Part shown: in pieces, positions 18,701 through 29,745 of the stretch
Numbering within the stretch: the first letter of the stretch is position 1
Layout: each line of letters starts with the position of its first letter
Assembly (NCBI GenBank): GCA_013396655.1
Contig: WBMV01004760.1
Span: forward strand, 949,910-1,013,909
DNA length: 64,000 nucleotides
Source: Campylorhamphus procurvoides
Lineage: Eukaryota; Chordata; Aves; Passeriformes; Dendrocolaptidae
Direction: 5' to 3'
Notes under the pieces: model-generated
The model's database searches: none
What the model was told of the DNA's origin: nothing
Seen by the model: the letters and a program-made list of their open reading frames with translations, nothing else
Position numbers and translations under genes: made by a program

Positions 18701-21700
18701 TATAACAGCACCCCTGAGGTTACAAGTGCTATTGAGAACTCTTCGCTGGAGTAATTTTGGTGTGGTCTTAATTCATTTTCCCAAGCCAAAACTGATATTC
18801 GCATAAGATGACAACGTGGCTAATCTGCTTTAAGTGCAGGCTCTGAACATACAGAGGCATTTCTAAGGGAATTGCTTCATTATTCTGAGTAGGCCCAAAC
18901 CAAGCCAGTAATTCTGCACCCAGTTTGGTTAATATTTGTGTTTGCTTACAGGTTTTTCATTTGCAGTTCACTTCTGGAAATTTCTGCCCAGTGTGCCCTG
19001 CCTTGTGAGAAGCCCTTTCAGCTCAGTTTTAAGTGAACTAGAGCACTTTTCAGGACTTGGTTGTCATGAAATGCACCTCGCAGTGGGGAGTCAAATTAGC
19101 TTCTCCCAGACAATTGCATTGTATGTTAAAATATGTGCTGTTGCCCTTACATCATACGATAGCTAGTTGTGCCGCGTCACAGACAGGAGTTTGACATATG
19201 TTGCAAAATAAAAGTTGCCAGTCATGGACACTATTTTGGATGTTTTCATCTCCAGCAGTGCTGACATGATCTCTACCAGCAGATCTCTCCCACTGAGAGC
19301 ATAACACAAACACCGCCAACACCCTGGTTCCAGATGTGCTACGTGGCATGGAACCAGTGACAAATGGTGCTATTTCCATCTCGCATGATAATGGACAGCA
19401 AAGAAGGCACTTTGATATCCTCAAATATCAACATACCATTAAACTTTTTGGATCAGTGGCTTTAAGGGACAAGGTAGCTCTCTGTCACTAGGCACCTACT
19501 TTATGCCATATGTGGCCTTGTTGGAATCCTGTCATGACCCAAACTCTGCCTCACCCACCTCTAAAACTCCCTAAGCAGCCCCTGAGATTGTGTGCTCATG
19601 GCTTTGGTTTGTGTCCTGGTGAGCAGGAGGAGAGCCACAGCCCCTCCAGCCACGCTGCCCTCCGGCACTGCCCCAGAGCCATTGTCCTTCCCTGGGAGCC
19701 AGGCTGGGAGGACAAAGGTACAGCAACACTCGCTCAGGGGGGGTTGAGCAGTGGGAAGCAGAGTGGGGCATCATGCTGGTGTCATGTAATAACACTGGTA
19801 TGTTTGTACCACAAACATTTAGCCACCTGCTGGTACAACACCCACTATTATGTGGAGCCACAGAGCTCCAACAGACTGTACTGCTGCAGGCATAGCTCTG
19901 CCCAAGGATGCTCTCTGGCAAGCACTCACTCTCATTTACACCTGTCAGTGAAACAGGGAAATGCTAAAACTTACATTTTTTGCACTTGAAACTTAGGTCA
20001 TGTGGAATGTGAAGGGCCATGCTTTAGCTGTCAAAGCTGTCTTAAAATGAGCCATTCTGCTCAGGAAAGGTAATTTTGGTCCCTGGAAAATAGTGAGCAA
20101 AGTGGCATGTCCTGAATTCTATTTGCTAGTGCACTCTTGAGCTCTGTCTTTTTTATCTCTTTTGGAGATCGCTCCTGAAATGGTCAACAAGCTGAGTTAC
20201 TGTGGCCACAGCCCTTTCTTTGAGTCAAATGAGTTGTGTTCCCTCTGAAATGTAACTAAATGTAATGGAGGCTGTAGTACTGACTGAAGGTTTGAGCCTT
20301 CAGTCTCCTTGTTCATATATTGCTGTAGAAAAACTGCTGTGGTGTTAATACCTTTGTCTTATACTCGAAAGAGAAGTAAATGAGCTTTATTTGGATTTTC
20401 TATGGAAGAAACAGCAGTGCTGTTTCACTTGTGGCATTTGAATTAGCTTTTCAGAGCTTATTTGACTGCCTGCTGCTTTTGAGACGGGCAGTAGAGCCAA
20501 TCGGGTTTTGTATGGTGAGTATTTTACAGTAGTGAGAAACAGGTAATTAGAAGGGAAAATATTTAAAATAGCTATATGTCTTAATGTCACTTCAGGTTGG
20601 CATTTGTGCATGCAGCCTATCTTTTCTTTTTCTTGGTCATTAATCATTATTAGTGGATATATGTCAGAATTTATAGTTAGATTCAGCTCTTACTGTGTTT
20701 CTCATTTCTTGGTAAGTTTTGTGTTCTGGAGCTTTATGAAAAAAGAATCAATCTGCTTTGTGTTTTGTTTTCATGGGGCAACAAAGTGACTTGTGGCAGT
20801 AGATAATTGAATTTCCAGTCTGTTTTCCTCTGAGAGGTTGAAATAATACATTGGATAATGCATTAGTGATGATGCTTTAAGTGCTATAGACTCCAGTGTA
20901 AAAAAAATGGACAAGAACTCCACATCTGAAAATCTTTGATGCTTCATGAGATAATGTGGCTATGAACCAGCCATCCAGTTATAACTTGGATCTCCTTTGG
21001 ATGCAGCAGATGAAACTGTAAAAAGAAAAACACAATAGAACAAAATAGATTAAAAAAGACCAAGATGTTTACAGATTATGAGTAGCTTAGTCAAGAACTC
21101 ACACTGTGCAGGCTTTTTCCCTCCTTTTCCTACTGTTGGTACCAAAGAAGCAGAACACCCTACACTGGGGAGAGAAACTTGCTGTCACTGGGCAAATACT
21201 TCTGAAAAAGATGAGGGCATATCACCAGTCAATCTTTCCATGCTTGGTTACTTCACTTTGAAAAGACTGTAATCCTGGTATAAACCTGATGAAAGCTGGA
21301 CTGGATCTGGGGAGGTTTGAATTGTAACCGAGGCACTCACTCCCAGGTTGGCGTTCCCTTTGGTTGCACATCCTATGCATGGTGTCCTAAAGCCAACCCA
21401 ACCCCTCATCATACATGAATATGCTGGCACCAAGGATGGAGAGACGAGTGAATCCACAAGACTGTTAAGACATGGCTTTGTAGCTAATGCAGAATCTTGC
21501 CAGTTGTCTGGAAAAAAATGTTACAGTGGGTAGGCTGTAAAAGCAACTGTATTTTTACCTACTCTGATTTTTTTAGAAATGTGATTTCAGAACTAATTAT
21601 TTAGTAGAACTCAAGCTGACTTCATGGCTATATCTTCTTTTCCTTCTCTCTGCCTGGTATGCTGTCCATGGTTTACTAAGTGGTTTTGATTTTTCACTTC

Positions 21701-22979
21701 ATTACAAGTCTAATGGGTGAATGGTGATAAGTTTGTAGCTTTGGAGAGATTTTCTTGGCAGTTTCAGTCTATATTTCTGACAGGAAATCATTTTCTCCCT
21801 TGAATTATGATTGCTGGGTTACATGAGTACAAGCTAACCACTGCTCAACTGCTGTTTGTCTGCTCTCTTTCTGGTCTTAGAGAAGGCCAAACTGCCCCAA
21901 CGCAAAACATAAAATTAGATGAATGCTGCAGGAAGGGAATAACAACATCATTTTCTGTGATCTCTTGCAATTTTATTTTACCACTTCTTATCTGAAAAGC
22001 ATCTTCAGTTCCACTTGGAGTCAAGAATTAAATTTGTTTAGAGACAGTTCTTCCCATATATGGAAAACAAATGGAACTGACTCCATTTGTGTGTTGGGCT
22101 TTTTTTAGTGGAAGATCACTGTGTTCTGCTACAGATGTTTGTAAATGAGCAAACTAGTGGAATATGTGGACCTCATCTTAGATCTACAGAAATCTGCCCC
22201 ATAATGTGGCCTGTATCATTTTGCTAAACCTTGTCTAGTCCACATCAAACGCCTGGCCCTGACCTTTCAGGGCCATAAACCTTGTACATGGTTTGGTGTT
22301 CTTCCATGAATTGCTATGGGCCCCACTTGTTCCTGAAAATTGATAAATTTAACTCTTAATAATGAAGGCAAATCCAGTATTTGGATACAAATGATTCAGT
22401 ACAAAATACTGTTGCAGTTGAAATTTATAAAAGCAAGCAATGTCCTTTCTTTTAATAATAAATAGCCACGTAGACAGACAGAGGGCAAAGCCCATCTCTT
22501 ACTGCAGAGTTATGCCCACAGGTTTACTGTCAGCAGCCCAGGCCCTCACCAGAGCCCTGGGTGGTGCTGTCAGCAGTGAGCAAACAGCTCTGCAGGGCAT
22601 CTCCTCCCTAGGTGTGGTAGGAGTTTGCAAAGCTGGGGAGACAAACAACTGAAGAGGAGCAAATGGAGGAAATTGTGAACTGAAACAAGTAGAAGCCTCT
22701 CCCTAACCAGTGCCAGACACAAAGCACAACTGCCACTTCTGTCCTAAATTTCTTGCCAATACTGTGTAAAGAAAATCTTCATGGCACTTGTGTGAGTAAT
22801 GGCTGAGGAACGGGAGGGAAGAGGGGCTCAGCTGCTGAAGGCCAGAGCAGCTCTGTCACCGCCTTCTGCGGCTCCTCACCGCAGAGAGCTACAGCTGTCA
22901 ACTTCGATGCTCTGTTGAACTTGCTAACGTAATTGTAAAGATCATCTTGAAGCAATTTGATTTTTGTCTTTGTAAAGTC
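15736..22979. other. Intergenic, no gene seen
   Basis: The sequence is unique and moderately AT-rich, with a somewhat GC-richer stretch at 19.5-19.9 kb that contains a 159-residue chance frame. The frames have no recognisable domain, no plausible splice partners and no known homologue. No transposable element, RNA gene or repeat array is recognised. Confidence 0.65.
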
Positions 22980-23400
22980 ACGCAAGTGTTGCCGATTTGT
23001 GTACTTGCTGTGTTTATTTTTGTTGCAAGTTCAGTTCTAGTCCATTTAATTAGGAGGCCAGAGGGTCATCTCCCGTCTCTGCGCCAAGCCATCAGTAATT
23101 CCCCCATGTGAAGTACACTCAGCTTTAGCAGCAGGGCACGAGCCCTGTGGGTGCTGGAACCCCCATGCACCAGCACCTCTGCCCAGCCCCCCTGGGCACT
23201 GGTGACAGTGGCCAGAGCAGAGCATAAATCATTGTTGCGTGTTCTCTGCTGTCACCTGGGAGATGTAAGACCCCGTTAATGCAAACAAATCTTGTTAATT
23301 CTCATGAAATACATGCAGTTATAGCCCTGTTAACAGCACAGTATTAATTAACTGAGTGGTGCTTGGATTAGGTGCTTATTTAATTTCCCTAACACGTGTT
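22980..23400. promoter_or_regulatory. Candidate conserved noncoding element
   Basis: Homeodomain words TAATTA (23047-23052) and TTAATTAA (23344-23351), a forkhead-like TGTTTAT (23011-23017) and a GTTAAC site flank a GC-richer centre. No transposable element or coding signal is visible. An enhancer role is inferred from composition alone. Confidence 0.25.
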
Positions 23401-25379
23401 CATAGCCCATAGCAACACAGAATATGTTGTGCTCCAGAAAAACTGTGATTGAGAACTGAAGCATGTCTTGTAGATTTGCTTGCCCTTATGAAAGAAATCA
23501 GACACTAGTCCAGAGGTGTCTGATCCCTGTCCCCAATCATTTTGAAGTCCAGCCCAGTGATGCAGCCTGCCTTTTCCCTGGGAACAGAAGAGGTCAGCAG
23601 GCTGAAGGAATTTAATACATGAGATCTGGAATATACCTCTAACTCTTCCAGCTAACATGCTTCTTAAAGGCTGCCAGTCTCGGGTTTCTGTGTGAACAGA
23701 GAGGATGGATGGTATAAAGTGGAGTGTAAGGAAAAGAAATACACAGAAGACTGAGTCAGAATAGTAAAGGTATACATTAATAACCATTATATAACTAATT
23801 GTTTCTAGCTCAAGCACAAGCAATACAAGCTTGTGCTAGAAAGTAGTTCTATTTACTACTTTTGAATTAGACTTACCTTTGCTTGGGAACATCTTATTTA
23901 ACAAAGTAGGTAGGTTGATTTTTATAAAAAGAAAATTGCTTTTGTAAAACACTGTTCTGACATAGAAAAGATTATTGTAAATGCTCTCATCATACTGGAA
24001 TTTTCTTCAGTGATGACAATTTTCAGCACAATGGGATGCAGCATGTTAATGTGGGTTTTACAAGCATTCAGAGTTTCCAAAAACCCATAGGAGAGCATCA
24101 GGTCATGCAGACTGCGTTTCTCAGACTCTTAGAAGTCCACAGCACAACCTGGGGAATGGGGTCAGTACTCAGAATAATACGATTGTAGCAGTGAAGTGCT
24201 TCACCAAGGCTGAGTAAGAGAAAGTGGGAAATTAAACTGCAAGTAGAGAGTAGTAACCCCCCCAGTGCAGCCCTCTGCGAGGCTTTGGTCGCTGTGAGCT
24301 GCTGCAGTGTGCTTTGCTCAGGGGGGTGCAGCAGTCAGTGCCCTGTGGTGCAGAAGATGAAGCTCCCCCAGCTCTGCTCACCTGGTCTGGGGAAAGGATT
24401 CCTGGTAACCTAAGAGAGAATTATTTGTGTTACCTCAAAACACATCCCTGACCTCTCTGGCTTTTGGACATTGGCTATTGAGCAGAAGGGAGGCAGGAGA
24501 GAAGTTATTTCAGACTGTGTGGATGACTTGCTAAATCCCTGATGCCTGACATTAATCTAAGTGTGGGTCTTCAGGATTTTGTAGTCTCTGTCAGCAATCC
24601 TGTTCATATTATGTTATGTTCTTAAGAGAAAAAAAGAGAGTCCCTGGGAGTGGTAAAGGCATGCTGGGGCTGCAAGGGGGAGGATGTGATGGCCGTGGAT
24701 CAGGGACAGTGCCTAGGTCTGCAGTTCATTTGAGACTATGTATCTGCAAGGCTGGGAACTCACCACCAAAAGATTACAATTTTCCATGTGTTAGTACCTA
24801 ACAATGAGGACAAGACCTCTCAGCTGCTCCCTAAGTCCCATGCCAACGAGAGAGCAACTGGCTTAGCTTGGTAAGTAGATGATGAGATCAAATATGCAGA
24901 GTCCATCACATTGTCCTAAATGATGGCTATAAGAAAGTGCCAGAGTTTGCAGTATAAAAGCAAAGATTTGAGGAGTGCTGCAGAAATGTCTTATTGTGGA
25001 CAATGACTAACTTGATAGAAAGCATAGTAAAATATAAGCCCCTCAATCAAAACTCTTTCTTACCCTGTTGTCCTCAAGAAGTCGCAGTTTCTGAGTTGAT
25101 CAATACCACCTTATTTTGCTACAGTGACTACTCGCTCTGTGTGGCAGTTTTACTTCAGTGATTATTCATTTACTGGCATTCTGAATGCATTGAAAAAACT
25201 GTAAAACCAGTACCACTAAATAAGTAATAAAAATCAGACATAATAAATACCCTTTCTGAATTGGGGTGTGTTCACCAAACACCTTGTTGGCATATTTCTG
25301 ATTTCTTGGTAATCGGAACCACTGGCAGAGTTGCATCCTTCAACACTACTTAAATACTTCAGAGCTATTACTACACTTT

Positions 25380-25446
25380 AAAAAAAAAAAAAAACAAAAC
25401 CCACCCAAAAAACCCCCAACAACAAACAAACCAACAAACCAAAAAT
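25380..25446 (+). repeat. A/C-rich low-complexity tract
   Basis: An A run of more than ten bases passes into AAAC, CCAAC and AAACC units over about 65 bases. Similar tracts recur in the window at 28565, 41374 and 60666. It may be the eroded tail of an old insertion or simple slippage. Confidence 0.85.
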
Positions 25447-28400
25447 GAGAAAAACCAGCGGTGGTTTGGGATTGGCTTTAGGACCTGGTAAGATGCTGTT
25501 GCAAACTCCATCATTCCCTTGAGCCTGATCCTGCTGTTGGCACACGTGCTCGAGTTAACAGTGTTACACGGGAAGAGAGAGAAATCTGGTCTTTCTCAAG
25601 AGATAGTTACCTATGAATGATGTAGATGTTGTTAAATATTTCTGTGCTGCTACAGATCAGGTTTAAAAGAAAACCTTTACAACCCTTTTTTTATCACTGA
25701 ATTTGAACAAGATGCAATCTATGGACCAAGTAGCGTGAATAGGACCCTGCCTACTTGTATATGCTTTTGAGAAGCACAAAGGCTTGTAGCAATGTGTATA
25801 AGAATTATTTTATGCACAATGCCTTTTCAGTCTGACTTCTGTTATACAGAGGTATTTGAACTCACAGGGTACTAAGAGAAAACACATGGTCAGCTGAAAC
25901 ATGAGAGAGCCTTTTAAGCAGCATGTCTTTCAAGTCTGCAGCCATTCCCCGTTGGCTGGAAAGCCACCAAAACCCTGGCCCATTGGGGCTACCAGGAGGC
26001 AGGGGGGGACAAGAGCTGAAGGAATGCTGGACTTCCAAAGGTGCCATCTTTGGGAAGGGGTTGGACTGGATCATCTCAGGTTTTGATGGCATTGTTGCAA
26101 AAGCAGTGTCCTGGCTGAATTCCAGCTTCATTAAGGTGGAATGGGAAGAGCTGATGGCTCTATGTGTCTCCCACCTACTTTCTGCTTTCTTTGGTGGAAA
26201 TAGCCAGTGAAGGGAACGTGTTTTCTTTCCCCATGTAGAAGCCTCAGTTTAGGGTGGAGGTGCTTTTCTTTGACTTCACGGGAGACTTTGATGATGTGCC
26301 AAGCTGAAAGAAAATGAGACAGTATTTTCCTACTATACTGTATGTGTTAGATCTGATGAGAAAAAATTATTTCCTTTAATTGCATGCGATGTTTGTGGGA
26401 TTTGATCCCTAGGTTATAGCATGAGGTTTTAGGGCTCTGCATGTCTCGTTAGTTTTACATAACCTCTTGCTCTTTTGTGATACCACATCCCCCAAATTTT
26501 GCATCCTTCTCCCACTTATGTTCATACGCCTTGTGCTGTCACCACCCACCCCTTCCATTTGAGAGAACATCTTCCCACATTTTCAGTAAACAGACACCTA
26601 CTTTTTCTTTCTTTGGGAACTGTCTTTATAATAAATACTTCCTGTAAGACTTTCATTGGTAAATCAATTGGATCTGTACAAACTTCATGCTAGACTTTCA
26701 AGAATCTGATGGTTATCTGTTATGTACTATGCTGCCAGCACTCTTAAAGACCTAAAAATATTATATTAATGTAGAGCTATAACACAATTCAGTAATAGTG
26801 TCTACACAACAAAGAGCAGAGCATATTATAACATACTTGGGACACAATGTCCCAGTCACAGTACATTTCGTGGTGCGGTCAATCTATACTTTCCTTAGGG
26901 AAGGAAATAAATGTGAACTATGTACTGTACAGAACTGAGCATGTTGCTTGTACTGAATAAATTGCTAAACAATATAACTGCTTCTCCAGCACTAATGATC
27001 AGAGCCATCCCTAATTATGCTAGTGCCTTGGGCAAAGAAGTTTTGTGGTGTTGCTACTCTAGTTTGAAAGATGACACTATCCCTGTCCTACCACGGCCAT
27101 GGCTACTGCCCAACATCATGATAACAGCACACCTAGTCTGAGGCTGCTGAAGTCACTTATAGGTATAGAGGTTTCTGTTGAGGGCAGAAAGATGTATTAG
27201 CCCTAATTTTGAAGTGATTACATCTGAGCATGAGAAATCTTTTTGTTTCCACTTCACTTAGTAAAATTCAATCAATTCCATATTTTCTGTGAAACAATAC
27301 ACTAGATGACATCACAAAATCAACCTAATGTCTGCAGTCCAGGGCAGATTTGGTTGGAGACAGATTTTCCATGTAGCCATTCTGTGCAGCCTCAGGACAG
27401 AACCAAAATTCCCAGCTCTTTTGAAGACAGAGAATAAATAACTTTAAAATTCTCCCATTGAATTTCGACATGTTTCTTTTATTGCAGAACTTGGATTTTC
27501 ATGCCCTTATTTGAATTGTACATTAAAATCTGTTACTTGCCAGCATCCCACCCACATGTAGTACTACGTCTCATGGAAGTCATCACTTAGCTGGAAATGT
27601 GTGCACCATATGCATACTCTCAACTCCAAAAGTAGCACCCAAGGGTTTTTTAAACTCAGCCCATAATCTTCAGACACTGCAAGAAAAATATAAAAGATGA
27701 AAGAAAATATTTTAAGATGCTATAAAATCTTTTAGAAACTATTTTAAACATCTCTCTGTTATAAGGAATCTGAGGAACATTTATTTTTCTCCTTAAACAG
27801 GAGAAAAGATAGGAGACTGTCCAAAAACTTTTGCAAGCACTTTTATTGCATGGCAGGAATAGGAAATGGGAAGCTTTGAGGGAGCAGGGGGAATGCTGTT
27901 TGTTTTCCCAGCTAGAGAGATCTTAAAGTTTGGAATCCTTATGAATAATATATACACTGACATACTTCTCGTTGGGCAATGTTAAAATACAGGTGGTGTG
28001 GAAGCTTCTAGTTGCACATTGATATTATAACTATGTCTTTTAAAAGAATGCTGCATATAATGCTGCTACCTTTGCAGCAGCTGCAGCTCTTCTTGCTTAA
28101 GAGAGAAGGGTTTCATAGTTGCACATAACATTTCTGCAAATCAGTCACCTGCTTTGGGACCTGCCATAGCCCATTGTCCTGTGACAGAGAGCAAGGGAAG
28201 CTGTGCTGGCAAAAATTACTTTCCAGCTCCAACAGTGTGTTGGGAGTTTGTTATTCTTTTGAAAATGACCTAAATATTACAAAGAGGACCAAGGTAAAAA
28301 CGACCTTTATAATAGGACTTCAGAAACAAGAAGAGACAACATGGGTATCAAATGTCTGCATTGTGGATAGTTCTGCTTGGGTAATGTTTTATATCCTGTT

Positions 28401-28564
28401 GGCTCAGTTCTGTATGACTACTCCGGGTAAAAGGCGAGGGAAAGTAGTGTTAAACAAAGCTCACTTTATTTTGATAGTTGGGTGTGTGTCTTTTGTTTGA
28501 AGCAAAAGATCAAAATGTAATGCCATCACCATATCAACCTGTTCCAACTCTTTGTGCTGCTACT

Positions 28565-28610
28565 TAAAAAAAAACACCCTAAAACAAACCCACAAAAAAA
28601 AAAAAAAAAG
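28565..28610 (+). repeat. A/C-rich low-complexity tract with poly(A)
   Basis: An A run, an AAACAAACCC-like middle and a second A run of about 17 bases. No flanking target-site duplication or element body is recognisable. Confidence 0.8.
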
Positions 28611-28974
28611 GAAGGAGGCATGCACTTCAGAAGATGGCAGGAACATGGGTCAGTGCTCAAAAAAAGTCAGCACATTTTGGTAGCTCATGGCCTCAGAAGT
28701 AACTGGTGCCAACCATACTGATGACGTGGGCTCAGCTTACTGTGCACAGCTCGTGCTCTGGAGAGGATCCTGGTCTTCAGTGAAACAGCTTTCTCTCCTC
28801 ATTTTAGCTCACTGTATTTGTTTATGTGTTTTTGCTGTTCCAGGCAATAGCTCATTATTTAATCAGGAAACCTTTTTTCATTTTGTTTTGTTTTGTTTAT
28901 TTGTTTAAAGGCACACTCACATCTGTCATTCATCAGCTTGAAACTGAGGAGGGGTAGTTTCTTCTCCTTTTTTT

Positions 28975-29215
28975 AAAGTTTCATAAATTATTTTGGTGAC
29001 TCTTTAGCAACCTCACTGGTGACAGTCACCTGCACACTCAGTAACTTGATCAGTTTTTAATTGAGAATTTTCAGGGAGTTGTTAATTAGATCCCCCAGAT
29101 GACCGGATCTTGTCTGAAACTTATTTATACACAAAGCTCATCTCATAGACAGCTATTACAATTAAATTATTACATATATTAAAATATAGCCAAATGCTCT
29201 TAAAAACTCAGAACA
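28975..29215. promoter_or_regulatory. Candidate conserved noncoding element
   Basis: A unique AT-rich block directly upstream of the LTR fragment. It contains an inverted repeat GGTGAC-A-GTCACC (29018-29030), TAATTA (29083-29088) and several AT-rich homeodomain-like words up to 29180. It lacks coding and repeat signatures. The enhancer interpretation is inference. Confidence 0.3.
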
Positions 29216-29401
29216 CATGTAGGTGCAGATGTTCAGCTCTCAGGCGAAGGGTTCAGAAGGATTTGTTCTTACAAGAAGATTGCTCCATAGCTGCTTGCTA
29301 TAGCTCTCACACGTCTTCTGTATCTCCTCCTGCCCCTCTGGTACCCATTACTGGCAGACAAAGTGCAGGGAAGAAACCATCTCTGGATGGGTAGGGTTTC
29401 C

Positions 29402-29665
29402 TGTTGTCCAGGTTTCAGCTGGGATAGAGTCAATTTTCTTCCTAGCAGTACGGGTACAGTGCTCTGTTTTGGATTTAGGATAAGAATAATGTTGATAAAA
29501 GAGTGACATTTTTAGTTGTTTCTCAGCAGTGTTTATACCAGTCAAGGACTTCTCATTTTCTCATGCCATGGCAGTGAGCAGACTGCAGGGGCACAAGAAT
29601 TTGGGAGGAGACATGGCAGGGACAGCTCGCCCCAACTGGCCAAAGGGATTCTGGGCCATATCAGT
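29402..29665 (+). mobile_element. Endogenous retrovirus LTR fragment (ERVL-type, avian)
   Basis: From the start with GGTTTCAGCTGGGATAGAGT through the middle to CTGGCCAAAGGGATTCT, this follows an LTR family I know from many neoavian genomes. It is diverged by scattered substitutions and small indels. The LTR is 3'-truncated: the usual downstream part with the promoter and R region is missing or scrambled after about 29660, where CR1 sequence begins. No internal viral genes flank it, so it is a solo or broken relic with no coding capacity. Class assignment (ERVL) is from memory. Confidence 0.75.
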
Positions 29666-29675
29666 GTATCATGAC

Positions 29676-29745
29676 ATCATTAGGTTGGAAGTGACCTTTA
29701 AAATCATCAAGTGCAACCATTAACCCAGTACTGGTTGTTCCACTT
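29676..29745 (-). mobile_element. CR1 LINE 3'-end fragment
   Basis: The + strand reads AGGTTGGAAGTGACCTTTAA, followed by a diverged version of the ATCATCAAGTCCAACC block typical of avian CR1 3' ends in reverse orientation, so the element lies on the - strand. It is short and 5'-truncated, as most CR1 copies are. The boundary with the LTR fragment falls somewhere in 29660-29682 and cannot be set exactly. Confidence 0.75.

Larger units (their letters stand above)
23401..28974. other. Intergenic, no gene seen
   Basis: The sequence is AT-rich with two A/C-rich low-complexity tracts (listed separately). A 144-residue frame on the - strand (23389-23823) and shorter ones look like chance. A GC-richer patch at 24.24-24.38 kb carries nothing recognisable. 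A short stretch near 26055 resembles a CR1 end, but too weakly to annotate. Confidence 0.65.

Noticed and set aside
19510..19989. 159-residue frame, + strand
   Set aside because: Overlaps a 116-residue frame on the other strand. No domain, no biased codon use, no splice partners.
23389..23823. 144-residue frame, - strand
   Set aside because: Low-complexity hydrophobic start and no recognisable domain. Length is within chance for a window this size.
26030..26085. CR1-like end (GGGTTGGACTGGATCATCT type words)
   Set aside because: Only about 20 bases fit, without the flanking CR1 blocks or the tail repeat, so it cannot be separated from chance.
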